The notes beneath the pieces were generated by a model. The model was not told the DNA's origin and made no database searches. It was given only the letters and a program-made list of their open reading frames with translations. This document shows positions 42,987 to 52,445 of a stretch of 64,000 nucleotides of DNA, one piece after another. The stretch is taken from NCBI RefSeq assembly GCF_010730195.1, contig NZ_AP022613.1, positions 4,774,001 through 4,838,000 on the forward strand, written 5' to 3'. How positions within the stretch are numbered: the stretch's first letter is position 1; each line of letters opens with the position of its first letter. This DNA is from Mycobacterium conspicuum (GTDB lineage Bacteria; Actinomycetota; Actinomycetes; Mycobacteriales; Mycobacteriaceae). The position numbers were made by a program, and so were the translations under genes.

Positions 42987-43877
42987 ATGCGCTCCATCTG
43001 GAAGGGTTCCATCGCATTCGGGCTCGTCAACGTCCCGGTCAAGGTCTATAGCGCCACCGAGGACCACGACATCAAGTTCCATCAGGTGCACGCCAAGGAC
43101 AACGGGCGGATTCGCTACAAGCGGGTGTGCGAGGTCGACGGCGAGGTTGTCGAGTACGGCGATCTGGCTCGGGCCTTTGAGTCCGACGACGGCCAGATGG
43201 TCATCATCACCGACGACGACCTCGCCACGCTGCCCGAGGGACGCAGCCGCGAAATCGAGGTGCTGGAGTTCGTACCGGCCAGCGACGTCGACCCGATGCT
43301 GTACGACCGCAGCTACTTCCTGGAGCCCGACTCAAAATCGTCCAAATCGTATGTGCTGCTTGCCAAGACGCTGGCCGAGACCGACCGGATGGCGATCGTA
43401 CATTTCACGCTGCGCAACAAGACCCGGCTGGCGGCGTTGCGGGTCAAGGACTTTGGCAAACGCGAGGTGATGGTGATCCACACCTTGTTGTGGCCCGACG
43501 AGATCCGCGACCCGGATTTCCCCGTGCTGGACAAGAAGGTCGACGTCAAGCCCGCGGAGCTCAAGATGGCCGGGCAGGTGGTGGAGTCGATGGCCGAGGA
43601 CTTCAACCCGGACCGCTACCACGACGACTACCAGGAGCAGCTGCACGAGCTGATCGCCGCGAAACTCGAAGGCGGAGAGGCCTTTACCGTCGAGGAGAAG
43701 CCGAAGGAGCTCGACGAGACCGAGGACGTGTCTGACCTGCTCGCCAAGCTGGAGGCCAGCGTCAAGGCGCGTTCGGGTGACGGCAAGGCGCCCGCGAAGA
43801 AATCACCCGCCAAAAAGGCACCCGCGAAAAAGGCGGCGAAAAAGGCACCGGCCAAGAAGGCCGCATCGAAGTCCTAG
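42987..43877 (+). CDS. ku: Non-homologous end-joining protein Ku
   Basis: Homodimeric Ku that binds DNA ends and recruits LigD, 296 residues. The core begins MRSIWKGSIAFGLVNVPVKVYSA and continues through DRMAIVHFTLRNKTRLAALRV, as in mycobacterial Ku. The C-terminal ~30 residues are a lysine-rich tail of PAKK-type repeats; such extensions occur in several mycobacterial Ku proteins and are thought to add DNA affinity. ATG 42987. The gene diverges in position from ligD because of the intervening polyol operon, and it converges on pstA with a three-base gap. Confidence 0.97.
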   Translation: MRSIWKGSIAFGLVNVPVKVYSATEDHDIKFHQVHAKDNGRIRYKRVCEVDGEVVEYGDLARAFESDDGQMVIITDDDLATLPEGRSREIEVLEFVPASDVDPMLYDRSYFLEPDSKSSKSYVLLAKTLAETDRMAIVHFTLRNKTRLAALRVKDFGKREVMVIHTLLWPDEIRDPDFPVLDKKVDVKPAELKMAGQVVESMAEDFNPDRYHDDYQEQLHELIAAKLEGGEAFTVEEKPKELDETEDVSDLLAKLEASVKARSGDGKAPAKKSPAKKAPAKKAAKKAPAKKAASKS

Positions 43878-43880
43878 CCG

Positions 43881-44807
43881 TCACGCCCTGAGGAACTCGG
43901 GCACTCCGTGCCGTCGCAGGGTCACAAACCGCACCGCCGCGGCAGTGAGATTGACGGCGCCCACGATGATGATCAGGGTGAGCGCCGCACCCCACACCCG
44001 CAGGAAACCGGCGTGCTCGGGATTGGTGAGCTCGGTGTAGATCAGCAGCGGCAGCGAGGCCATGTTGCCGTTGAAGATGTCGAAATTGATGGAGCGGCTG
44101 TAGCCGACCAGCACCAGCACCGGTGCGGTTTCGCCGATCACACGCGCGATCGACAGCAAGACACCGGAGACGATGCCCGGCATCGCGATCGGAAAGACGA
44201 TCCGCAGGATCGTCGTCCATTTGCGAACGCCCAAGGCGTAGCTGGCTTCTCGCAGCTCGTCGGGCACCAACCGCAGCATTTCCTCGCCCGAGCGCACCAC
44301 CACCGGCAGCATCAGCAAGACCAGCGCCAACGACACCGCCAAGGCGCACTGTTGAAACCCCAGGGTGGCGATCCACAGGCTGAAGACGAACAGCGCCGCC
44401 ACGATCGAGGGCACCCCGGCGAGCACGTCGACCATGAAGGTGGTCACGCGCGCCAGCCGGCCGTGCCCGTATTCCACCAGGTAGACGGCGGTCATCAAGC
44501 CCAGCGGCACGGCCAGCACGGTGGCCACGCCGGCCTGCACCAACGTCCCGTACAGCGCGTGATAAATCCCGCCGGCGAATTCCTCCGGCAGCACGCCGTG
44601 CAACGAATGCGTCCACCAGCTGGAGGTGGTCACGGCGCGCCACCCTCGCGCGACGACCACGGACAGCAGCCAGACCAGCGGCAACAGCGCCACGACGAAC
44701 GAGGCGAGGAAGAACGTTGTCGCGACGTTGTTGATGATCCGCCGCCGCAGGCTGACGGCGCGAAACACCTCGGCTTTGACCGGGGCATCTAAGGTATCGA
44801 CGCTCAT
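43881..44807 (-). CDS. pstA: Phosphate ABC transporter permease PstA
   Basis: Inner-membrane permease of the high-affinity phosphate importer, 308 residues with six predicted helices. The binding-protein-dependent permease loop is EASYALGVRKWTTILRIVFPIAMPGI. ATG 44807 (MSVDTLDAP) overlaps the pstC stop by four bases, so the permeases are translationally coupled. No pstB ATPase follows; ku lies beyond, so the ATPase must come from elsewhere. A longer open frame extends upstream but only as a shadow of pstC. Confidence 0.95.
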   Translation of the reverse strand: MSVDTLDAPVKAEVFRAVSLRRRIINNVATTFFLASFVVALLPLVWLLSVVVARGWRAVTTSSWWTHSLHGVLPEEFAGGIYHALYGTLVQAGVATVLAVPLGLMTAVYLVEYGHGRLARVTTFMVDVLAGVPSIVAALFVFSLWIATLGFQQCALAVSLALVLLMLPVVVRSGEEMLRLVPDELREASYALGVRKWTTILRIVFPIAMPGIVSGVLLSIARVIGETAPVLVLVGYSRSINFDIFNGNMASLPLLIYTELTNPEHAGFLRVWGAALTLIIIVGAVNLTAAAVRFVTLRRHGVPEFLRA

Positions 44808-45802
44808 CCGTTCACCTTCCCGCCGGCGATCGTCCGGGCGGCGGCGTTGACGACGAACGTCAACACGAACAGCGCGAACCCCGCGGAAATGTACGCGCCC
44901 GTGGGCAGCGGGGCGCTGAATTCCGAGGCCGCGGAGGCGATCTTGGAGGCGAACGTGTAGCCGCCGTCGAACAGCGACCAATGCCCCGGATGCGCGCCCG
45001 AGCGCAGGATCACCAGCACCGCCACGGTTTCCCCGAGAGCGCGGCCCAACCCGAGCATCGACGCCGCGATCACGCCGCTGCGACCGTAGGGCAGCACCGT
45101 CATCCGCACGACTTCCCACTTCGTGGCTCCCAGTGCCAGCGCCGCTTCGATGTGGCGCCGCGGCGTCTGCCGGAATACCTCGCGCGACACCGAGGTGATG
45201 ATCGGCAGGATCATCACCGACAGCACGATCCCCGCGGTGAAGATGGTGCCGCCGCCGGCCAGCGAAACGTTGCCCCGCTTGAACAGGAACAGCCAGTCCA
45301 GATGGCGATTGAGGAACTCCGCCACCGGCTCCAGATTGGGCGCCAGCACGAAGATCCCCCACAACCCGAAGATGATCGACGGCACCGCGGCCAACAGATC
45401 GACGATGCCGCCGAAGGGACGGGACAGCCGCGCGGGCACGTATTGCGTCAGGAACACCGCGATCCCGACCGCGACCGGAACGGCCAACGCGAGTGCCGTG
45501 ACGGAACTGAGCACCGTGACCATCAACAAATCGCGGATGCCGAACGCCAGCCTGGCCGGGTCGCTGGTGTTGAATTCGGCGCTGGTGAAGAAGTTCGCGT
45601 GGTTGGCCCGCAACGACGGGACGGCGCGGATCAACAGGAACGCCGCGATCAGCGCGATCGCGATCACAATCGTCGATCCGGCGGCGGCGGCGAGCAGCCT
45701 GAACAGCCGGTCGCCGTGCCACTTGGCCCGCTCGCGTGTCGTCGTCAGCGCGGGCGAGGTTCCGGTCGGATCCCAGGGCCCCGCTGAGATCGATCGGGTC
45801 AT
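44804..45802 (-). CDS. pstC: Phosphate ABC transporter permease PstC
   Basis: Partner permease of PstA, 332 residues, six helices. The EAA-type loop is EAALALGATKWEVVRMTVLPYGRSGVIAASMLGLGRALGETVAV. It lies 12 bases downstream of the second pstS gene. Gene order pstS-pstC-pstA matches the M. tuberculosis pstS3-pstC2-pstA1 cluster. Such operons are usually induced under phosphate limitation through SenX3-RegX3; I could not identify a convincing RegX3 site. Confidence 0.95.
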   Translation of the reverse strand: MTRSISAGPWDPTGTSPALTTTRERAKWHGDRLFRLLAAAAGSTIVIAIALIAAFLLIRAVPSLRANHANFFTSAEFNTSDPARLAFGIRDLLMVTVLSSVTALALAVPVAVGIAVFLTQYVPARLSRPFGGIVDLLAAVPSIIFGLWGIFVLAPNLEPVAEFLNRHLDWLFLFKRGNVSLAGGGTIFTAGIVLSVMILPIITSVSREVFRQTPRRHIEAALALGATKWEVVRMTVLPYGRSGVIAASMLGLGRALGETVAVLVILRSGAHPGHWSLFDGGYTFASKIASAASEFSAPLPTGAYISAGFALFVLTFVVNAAARTIAGGKVNG

Positions 45803-45814
45803 CCGACCATCAGA

Positions 45815-46930
45815 TCATGCAATGGCGTTGACCGCAGTGGACAATCTCGACTTGAACGCATCTGGAATGGGGATATACCCGTTATCCGCCAAGCCATTCT
45901 GGCCGGCGCCGATTGTGCTCTGCAGGAACGCCTTCACGGCCGTGCCGACCTGGCCGTCGGGATATTTGGAGCAGACGATCTCGTAGGTCGCCAGCACGAT
46001 CGGGTACGAGCCGGCCTGCGACGGCCTGTAGAACGAGGTGGTGTCGAGCACCAGATCGTTACCCTGCCCCTTGATGGTGGCCCCGGCGATGGTCTTGCCC
46101 ACCGAGTCGGCGCTGATCGCCACGGCATCCGGACCGGCCGAGCTGACGATCTTGGCCATGTTCAGATGCTGCGCCTGGGCGAACGACCATTCGTTGTAGG
46201 TGATCGACCCCTCGGTGGCCTTGATCGCCGCCGACGTGCCGTCGTTGCCCTTAGCGCCCTCGCCAACACCGCCCTTGAACGTCTTCCCGGCGCCCTTGCC
46301 CCAGGCGCCGTTGGACGCGGCGTCGAGATAGTGCTGGAAGTTGTCCGTGGTCCCCGACTCGTCGTTGCGGAACACCACGTGAATCGGCTCGCCCGGCAAC
46401 GTGAAGCCGTTGTTGAGCGCCTGGATCGCGGGGTCGTTCCAGGTGGTGATGGCGCCGTTGAAGATCTTCGCCAAGGTGGGACCGTCCAGGGTCAGTGACG
46501 TGACGGTGTTGATGTTGAAGGTGACCGCGATGGGGCCGAACACCACCGGCAGGTTCCACGCCGGCGAACCGCCGCAACGCTGCTGGGCGGCGGTGGCCTC
46601 ATCCGGGTTCAGCGGTGAATCCGAGCCACCGAAATCGGTCTGCTTGCCGTTGAATTCCTTGATCCCGGCGCCCGAACCGTTGGGCGTGTAGTTCAGCGTC
46701 TGGCCGGAGCAGGCCTGTTCGAATGCCTTGACAAAGCGGGTCATCGCGTTCGCCTGGGCCGTCGAGCCGCTGGCCTTGAGCGTCTGCTTGCCGCCGCAAC
46801 TCACGTTGGACGCCGCCGCACTCGTCGATGAACTTGGCGCGCTTGAGTTTTTGTCACTACCACACGCCGACAGGGTCACTGCGCCGATCGCCAGGACCGC
46901 CAGTGGCGCGCTAAATCGGTTGAATTTCAA
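45815..46930 (-). CDS. pstS: Phosphate-binding lipoprotein PstS (downstream copy)
   Basis: Periplasmic-side phosphate receptor, 371 residues, with signal peptide and lipobox (VTLSAC). The mature part contains LKASGSTAQANAMTRFV, YTPNGSGAGIKEF, FGGSDSPL and FRNDESGTTDNFQHYL phosphate-binding loops. The start is TTG 46930 (LKFNRFSAPLAVL), supported by aaaagga about seven bases upstream and by the matching TTG start of the neighbouring paralogue. It is about two-thirds identical by eye to the copy upstream. Confidence 0.95.
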   Translation of the reverse strand: MKFNRFSAPLAVLAIGAVTLSACGSDKNSSAPSSSTSAAASNVSCGGKQTLKASGSTAQANAMTRFVKAFEQACSGQTLNYTPNGSGAGIKEFNGKQTDFGGSDSPLNPDEATAAQQRCGGSPAWNLPVVFGPIAVTFNINTVTSLTLDGPTLAKIFNGAITTWNDPAIQALNNGFTLPGEPIHVVFRNDESGTTDNFQHYLDAASNGAWGKGAGKTFKGGVGEGAKGNDGTSAAIKATEGSITYNEWSFAQAQHLNMAKIVSSAGPDAVAISADSVGKTIAGATIKGQGNDLVLDTTSFYRPSQAGSYPIVLATYEIVCSKYPDGQVGTAVKAFLQSTIGAGQNGLADNGYIPIPDAFKSRLSTAVNAIA

Positions 46931-47090
46931 TTCGATTCCTTTTCGGTAGCCAACGATCGCCGTCGGCGATTCAAACACAAATGCGACCGCGGCAGGTGGA
47001 CCGAAGCTTAGCGGCCGGTTACAAAGCAGCGACCGTATGGCAAACACGTGACCCGGGCGAGCCCCGTGCCGCGGGCGTTACTTGCACGGC

Positions 47091-48194
47091 TCAGGCAATG
47101 GCATTGACCGCGGTCGACAACCTCGACTTGAACGCGTCGGGAATGGGGACATATCCGTTGTCCGCCAAGCCATTCTGGCCTGCACCGATGGTGCTCTGCA
47201 GGAACGCCTTCACCGCCTTGCCGACCTGGGGGTCGGGATACTTCGAGCAAACGATCTCATACGTCGCCAGCACGATCGGATAGGCGCCGGCCTCGTTGGG
47301 CCGGTAGAACGAAATCGTGTCCAGGGCGAGGTCGTTGCCCTCTTTGATGATGTAGGCCGTGGCGATGGTCTTCCCCACCGAGTCCGCGCTGATCGCTACC
47401 GGGTCCGGACCGGCCGACGTGACGATCCTGGCCATGCCGAGATGTTGCGCCTGGGCGAACGACCATTCGTCATAGCCGATGGCTCCTTCGGTGTTCTTGA
47501 CGGCTGCGGCGGTGCCGTCGTTGCCCTTGGCGCCCTCGCCGACACCGCCCCTGAACGTCTTTCCCGCACCCTTGCCCCACACGCCGCCGGACGCCGTGTC
47601 GAGATATCTCTGGAAGTTGTCCGAGGTTCCGGACTCGTCACTGCGGAAGATGACACGAATCGGCTCGGCGGGTAGGGCGGTGCCCGGGTTCAGCGCGGCG
47701 ATCGCGGGATCATTCCAGGTCGTGATCGCGCCGTTGAAGATCTTGGCCGCGGTCGGGCCGTCGAGAATCAACGACGTCACACCCTTGACGTTGTAGGTGA
47801 TGGCGATGGGACCGAACACTACCGGCAGGTTCCACGCCGGCGAGCCGCATCGCCGCGCGGCGGCGTCGTACTCGGGCGGCAGCAGCTCAGAGTCGGACCC
47901 GGCGAAATCCGTTTGGTTTCCGATGAATTCGCTGATGCCGGCGCCCGACCCGTTCGGCGTGTAGTTCAGCGACTGACCGGGACAGGCCTGTTCGAACGCA
48001 TTGACGAACCGGGTCATCGCGTTCTGCTGGGCCGTCGATCCGCTGGCCTTGAGCGTCTGCTTGCCGCCGCAGCTCACGTTCGCGCCCGAGGATCCACTTG
48101 GCGAACTTGCCTTATTGTCACTGCCACACCCCGACAGCAGCAGTGCGGTGGCGGACATCACGCAGAGCACGGCACTAAATCGGTTGAGTTTCAA
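47091..48194 (-). CDS. pstS: Phosphate-binding lipoprotein PstS (upstream copy)
   Basis: Tandem paralogue of the downstream pstS, 367 residues. The lipobox is LLLSGC, and the loops LKASGSTAQQNAMTRFV, YTPNGSGAGISEF, FAGSDSELL and FRSDESGTSDNFQRYL are conserved. The last ~30 residues are almost identical to those of the other copy (QSTIGAGQNGLADNGYVPIP). The start is TTG 48194 with gaggaatt just upstream. It is the first gene of the pst operon, divergent from the SDR gene at 48446. Confidence 0.95.
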   Translation of the reverse strand: MKLNRFSAVLCVMSATALLLSGCGSDNKASSPSGSSGANVSCGGKQTLKASGSTAQQNAMTRFVNAFEQACPGQSLNYTPNGSGAGISEFIGNQTDFAGSDSELLPPEYDAAARRCGSPAWNLPVVFGPIAITYNVKGVTSLILDGPTAAKIFNGAITTWNDPAIAALNPGTALPAEPIRVIFRSDESGTSDNFQRYLDTASGGVWGKGAGKTFRGGVGEGAKGNDGTAAAVKNTEGAIGYDEWSFAQAQHLGMARIVTSAGPDPVAISADSVGKTIATAYIIKEGNDLALDTISFYRPNEAGAYPIVLATYEIVCSKYPDPQVGKAVKAFLQSTIGAGQNGLADNGYVPIPDAFKSRLSTAVNAIA

Positions 48195-48374
48195 CTGAAT
48201 TCCTCATATCGATGGCCGAACCATGACGCCGCCGTCGAGAGACGCGGGTGACTGACCGGGCAGCGCCTCGCTCCTGCCGTCAACGACGTCCGGGTAGATG
48301 CACAACCAACACATTAGGGCCGTCCGGGCCACGGCGCGCGACGAAGCCCCACGGAACCGCTGCGACAACAAAAC

Positions 48375-48388
48375 TAGAACCTGTTCTA
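48375..48388. promoter_or_regulatory. KstR-type box (2)
   Basis: TAGAACCTGTTCTA fits TNNAACNNGTTNNA exactly, inside a longer palindrome ctagaac-ct-gttctag (48374-48389). It lies 57 bases upstream of the SDR start at 48446 and resembles the box at 19407-19420. Confidence 0.65.
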
Positions 48389-48445
48389 GCTTTGGGCGCC
48401 GGGGCTTGCTAACGTTTTTCGACAGCTGAAGAAGAAAGGCCGCAC

Positions 48446-49237
48446 ATGATCCTCGACAAGTTCCGCCTCGACGACAAGGTCGCCGTCATCACCGGTGGCG
48501 GCCGCGGCCTCGGTGCGGCCATCGCGCTGGCGTTCGCCGAGGTAGGGGCCGACGTTGTGATTGCTTCGCGCACCCAATCCGAATTGGACGCGGTCGCCGA
48601 GAAGGTCCGCGCCAGCGGCCGCCGCGCGCACACCGTCGCCGCCGACCTCGCTCATCCCGACGTGACCGCCGAGCTCGCCGGCCAGGCCGTCGAGGCCTTC
48701 GGCAGACTAGACATCGTCGTCAACAATGTCGGCGGCACCATGCCCAACACGCTGCTGACGACCACGACCAAGGACCTCAAGGACGCGTTCACGTTCAACG
48801 TCGTCACCGCCCACGCGTTGACCCTGGCGGCCGTGCCGTTGATGCTCGAGCACTCCGGCGGCGGCAGCGTGATCAACATCAGCTCGACGATGGGCCGGCT
48901 GGCCGCGCGCGGGTTCGCCGCCTACGGCACCGCCAAGGCGGCGCTGTCGCACTACACCCGGCTGGCCGCGCTCGACCTGTGCCCACGCATCCGGGTCAAC
49001 GCGATCGCGCCGGGGTCGATCCTCACCTCGGCGCTGGACGTGGTGGCCTCCAACGACGAGCTGCGCAAGCCGATGGAGGAGGCGACGCCGATGCGCCGCC
49101 TCGGCGACCCCAGCGACATCGCCGCTGCCGCAGTGTATTTGGCGTCGCCCGCCGGTGAGTTCTTGACCGGCAAGACATTAGAGGTCGACGGCGGCCTCAC
49201 CTACCCCAACCTCGACATCCCCGTCCCCGACCTGTGA
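48446..49237 (+). CDS. SDR family oxidoreductase (KstR box upstream)
   Basis: Classical SDR of 263 residues, probable Rv0927c counterpart. Cofactor motif TGGGRGLGAAIALAFAEVGAD, VVNNVGGTMP, catalytic Ser in NISSTMGRL and YGTAK, and the C-terminal GKTLEVDGGLTYPN. The second KstR-type box upstream suggests a role in sterol or lipid catabolism; the substrate is unknown. The next gene begins 33 bases downstream, so they are probably co-transcribed. Start ATG 48446. Confidence 0.94.
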   Translation: MILDKFRLDDKVAVITGGGRGLGAAIALAFAEVGADVVIASRTQSELDAVAEKVRASGRRAHTVAADLAHPDVTAELAGQAVEAFGRLDIVVNNVGGTMPNTLLTTTTKDLKDAFTFNVVTAHALTLAAVPLMLEHSGGGSVINISSTMGRLAARGFAAYGTAKAALSHYTRLAALDLCPRIRVNAIAPGSILTSALDVVASNDELRKPMEEATPMRRLGDPSDIAAAAVYLASPAGEFLTGKTLEVDGGLTYPNLDIPVPDL

Positions 49238-49270
49238 TGCGCGGTTAGCCCCGCCCCGAAGGAGCCGCTC

Positions 49271-50347
49271 ATGGCCATCCCCGTCGCCCAACTCGGTACC
49301 GGCAACGTCGGCATCCACTCGTTGCGCGCACTGATCACCAACCCGGAGTTCGAACTCACCGGCGTCTGGGTGTCCTCGGACGCCAAGGCGGGCAAGGACG
49401 CGGCAGAGCTTGCCGGACTAGCGGATTCGACCGGCGTGCTGGCCAGCACCGACCTGGACGCCGTCCTGGCCACCGGCCCGCAGTGCGCCGTCTACAACGC
49501 GTTGGCCGACAACCGGCTGCCCGAGGCCGTCGAGGACTACCGACGCGTCCTGGCGGCAGGGATCAACATCGTCGGCAGCGGCCCGGTCTTTCTGCAGTAC
49601 CCGTGGCAGGTGATCCCCGAGGAGCTCGTCAAGCCGATCGAAGATGCTGCACGCGAAGGCAATTCGAGCGTCTACGTCAACGGCATCGACCCGGGTTTCG
49701 CCAACGACCTGCTGCCGCTGGCGCTGGCCGGCACCTGCCAGAACATCCAGCAGATCCGCTGCATGGAGATCGTCGACTACGCCACCTACGACAGCGCGGC
49801 GGTGATGTTCGACGTGATGGGGTTCGGCAAGCCGATGGACGACGTCCCGATGCTGCTGCAGCCCGGCGTGCTGAGCCTGGCCTGGGGATCGGTAATCCGG
49901 CAGCTGGCGGCGGGCCTGGGCATCGAGCTCGACGAGGTCACCCAGACGCACATCCGGGTGCCGGCGCCCGAGGACTTCGACATCGCCTCGGGTCACATTC
50001 CCAAGGGCAGCGCCGCGGCGCTGCGGTTCGAGGTGTTCGGCATGGTCAAGGGCCAGCCCGCCGTCGTGCTCGAGCACGTCACCCGGTTGCGCGAGGACCT
50101 GTGCCCCGAGTGGCCGCAGCCGGCGCAACCCGGCGGGTCGTACCGCATCGAGATCACCGGCGAACCGTCCTACGCCATGGACATCTGCCTGAGCAGCCGC
50201 AAGGGCGACCACAACCACGCGGGACTGGTCGCCACCGCAATGCGGATCGTCAACGCGATTCCGGCCGTGGTGGCCGCCGAGCCGGGCATCGTGACGACGC
50301 TGGACCTGCCCCTGATCACCGGCAAGGGCCTGTATCTGCCGGGCTGA
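49271..50347 (+). CDS. Dihydrodipicolinate reductase-like NAD(P)-binding protein
   Basis: The 358-residue protein has an N-terminal Rossmann fold (VAQLGTGNVGIHSLRAL) and a DapB-like arrangement, but it is not the lysine-pathway DapB; probable Rv0926c counterpart. YVNGIDPGFANDLLPLAL and CMEIVDYATYDSAAVMFDVMGFG are characteristic of this uncharacterised mycobacterial/actinobacterial family. Position behind the KstR-box SDR suggests a shared role in lipid or sterol oxidation. ATG 49271 follows gaaggagc. Confidence 0.88.
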   Translation: MAIPVAQLGTGNVGIHSLRALITNPEFELTGVWVSSDAKAGKDAAELAGLADSTGVLASTDLDAVLATGPQCAVYNALADNRLPEAVEDYRRVLAAGINIVGSGPVFLQYPWQVIPEELVKPIEDAAREGNSSVYVNGIDPGFANDLLPLALAGTCQNIQQIRCMEIVDYATYDSAAVMFDVMGFGKPMDDVPMLLQPGVLSLAWGSVIRQLAAGLGIELDEVTQTHIRVPAPEDFDIASGHIPKGSAAALRFEVFGMVKGQPAVVLEHVTRLREDLCPEWPQPAQPGGSYRIEITGEPSYAMDICLSSRKGDHNHAGLVATAMRIVNAIPAVVAAEPGIVTTLDLPLITGKGLYLPG

Positions 50348-50457
50348 CCGGTTCGACAGGGCGGTCCGGCAAGGCTTTTCGGCCCGGGCAAGTTTGGCCG
50401 CGACGGCTTCGTTCATCGTCGTGGAATACCGCGGGCCCGAATAGCGTTGGCAACCGC

Positions 50458-51168
50458 GTGTCGAAACGAGTGCTGATCACTGGAGCCTCGAAGGGTATCG
50501 GGCGCGCGGTCGCCGACCGCGTCGCTGCCGCCGGCCAGCAACCCATCGGGCTCGCTCGGAGCGCGCCAGCCGATTTCCCCGGACAGTTCCACGAGGTCGA
50601 CCTCGGCGACCAAGCCGCCACGGCCCAAGCCCTGGACACGATCGTCGGCGAAGGCAGGGTCGACGCCGTGGTCAACAACGTCGGCCTGGCACGGTTCGGC
50701 CGCATCGGCTCGATCGACCTGGACGATCTCGTCGCGACCTACGACCTGAACGTGCGCACCGCGGTGCAGGTGGTGCAGGCGGTGCTGCCCGGCATGATCG
50801 ACGCGGGCTGGGGTCGCATCGTCAACGTCACCAGCCTGACGACGCTCGGCACCCCCGAACGCACCCCGTATGCCGCCGCCAAGGCGGCCCTGGAGACCTG
50901 CACCCGGATCTGGGCCGGCGAGCTCGCCTCGTCCGGCATCACCGTCAACGCCGTCGCGCCGGGCCCCGTCGAGACCGAGATGTACCGCGAACGCAGCCCG
51001 GCCGGGTCGGAACGGGAGGCCCGCTTCCTCAACACCATCCCGTTGCGTCGGGTCGGTACTCCCGCGGAGATCGCGCACGTGATCTGCATGCTGCTGCACG
51101 ACGACGCCGGCTACATCACCGGACAGGTTGTCCGCGTCGACGGGGGCGGGAGCATCAGCGCCGCATAG
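50458..51168 (+). CDS. SDR family oxidoreductase
   Basis: The 236-residue SDR has cofactor motif ITGASKGIGRAVADRVA, VNNVGLARFG, catalytic NVTSLTTLG with YAAAK, and the C-terminal GQVVRVDGGGS. The start is GTG 50458 (VSKRVLITGASKG), 110 bases after the reductase stop; the frame is open upstream only as a shadow of that gene. FabG-like architecture, but no evidence for a fatty-acid synthase role. Confidence 0.92.
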   Translation: MSKRVLITGASKGIGRAVADRVAAAGQQPIGLARSAPADFPGQFHEVDLGDQAATAQALDTIVGEGRVDAVVNNVGLARFGRIGSIDLDDLVATYDLNVRTAVQVVQAVLPGMIDAGWGRIVNVTSLTTLGTPERTPYAAAKAALETCTRIWAGELASSGITVNAVAPGPVETEMYRERSPAGSEREARFLNTIPLRRVGTPAEIAHVICMLLHDDAGYITGQVVRVDGGGSISAA

Positions 51169-51218
51169 TATTCGGCTACCCTAACTTTTTAATTAGCCGG
51201 ATATGAATCGAGGGGTCG

Positions 51219-52445
51219 GTGGCGCAGGGCACCCAGCCTTCGCTCAGGGCGAGCTGGTATCTGCTCGGCCCGGCGTTCGTCGCGGCGATCGCCTATGTCG
51301 ACCCCGGGAATGTCGCGGCCAACGTCAGCTCGGGCGCGCAATACGGCTACCTGCTGCTGTGGGTCATCGTCGTCGCCAACGTGATGGCGGGCCTGGTGCA
51401 ATACCTGTCGGCGAAGCTGGGGCTGGTCACCGGGCAGTCACTACCTCGGGCGATCGGCAAACAGATGGGCCGTCCGCTGCGGCTGGCTTTTTGGGTTCAG
51501 GCCGAACTCGTCGCGATCGCCACCGATGCCGCCGAAATCATCGGCGGGGCCATCGCCCTGCACATCCTGTTCAACTTGCCGCTGCTGGCCGGCGGGGTGA
51601 TCACCGGTGTGGTGGCGATGCTGCTGCTGACGATTCAGGACCGCCGCGGCCAGATCCTTTTCGAACGCGTCATCACCGGGCTGCTGTTCACCATCGCCAT
51701 CGGGTTCGCGGCGAGCTTCTTCGTTGCCACGCCCCCGCCCGGCGCCGTCCTCGGCGGCCTGCTGCCGGGATTCCGCGGGACCGAAAGCGTGCTGCTGGCG
51801 GCCGCGATCCTGGGCGCGACGGTGATGCCGCACGCCGTGTACATGCACTCCGGTTTGGCGCTGGACCGCCACGGCCACCCCGAGCCGGGCCCGCGACGGC
51901 GCCGGCTGCTGCTGGTCACCCGTGTCGACGTGGTGCTGGCGATGGCCGTCGCCGGAACGGTGAATGCGGCGATGTTGCTGGTGGCCGCGATCAACCTGCA
52001 CAACCAGGACGTCACCGCGTCGATCGAGGGCGCCTATGCCGCCATCCACGCCACGTTGGGCCCGACGATCGCGGTGCTGTTCGCGGTCGGACTGCTCGCG
52101 TCCGGCTTGGCGTCCTCGTCGGTGGGTGCCTACGCCGGCGCGATGATCATGAAGGGGCTGCTGCACCGCTCGATCCCCATGATGGCGCGCCGCCTGATCA
52201 CCCTGTGCCCCGCCGTGCTGATCCTGGCGATCGGTTTCGATCCCACCCGCACGCTGGTGCTGTCGCAGGTGGTGCTGTCGTTCGGCCTGCCGTTCGCGGT
52301 GCTGCCGCTGGTCAAGCTGACCAGCGACCGCGAGCTGATGGGCGACGACCGCAACCATCCCGTGACGACGGCGATTGGCTGGACCGTCGGGGTGCTGGTC
52401 AGTGTGCTCAACGTGCTGCTGATCTATCTGACCCTGAAGGGCTAG
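51219..52445 (+). CDS. mntH: Nramp-family divalent metal (Mn) transporter MntH
   Basis: Proton-coupled manganese/divalent metal importer in the inner membrane, 408 residues, about eleven helices. Metal-site motifs are intact: DPGNVAANVSSGAQ in helix 1 and GATVMPHAVYMHSG in helix 6. GTG 51219 is preferred, with cgagggg a few bases upstream. The upstream AT-rich stretch (about 51180-51205) contains ccctaac...ttagcc symmetry that could be a metal-regulator site, but it is too weak to call. Confidence 0.96.
   Translation: MAQGTQPSLRASWYLLGPAFVAAIAYVDPGNVAANVSSGAQYGYLLLWVIVVANVMAGLVQYLSAKLGLVTGQSLPRAIGKQMGRPLRLAFWVQAELVAIATDAAEIIGGAIALHILFNLPLLAGGVITGVVAMLLLTIQDRRGQILFERVITGLLFTIAIGFAASFFVATPPPGAVLGGLLPGFRGTESVLLAAAILGATVMPHAVYMHSGLALDRHGHPEPGPRRRRLLLVTRVDVVLAMAVAGTVNAAMLLVAAINLHNQDVTASIEGAYAAIHATLGPTIAVLFAVGLLASGLASSSVGAYAGAMIMKGLLHRSIPMMARRLITLCPAVLILAIGFDPTRTLVLSQVVLSFGLPFAVLPLVKLTSDRELMGDDRNHPVTTAIGWTVGVLVSVLNVLLIYLTLKG

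Noticed and set aside
51180..51205. ccctaac...ttagcc symmetry upstream of mntH as a MntR/IdeR box
   Set aside because: The match to known metal-regulator boxes is too poor to claim.
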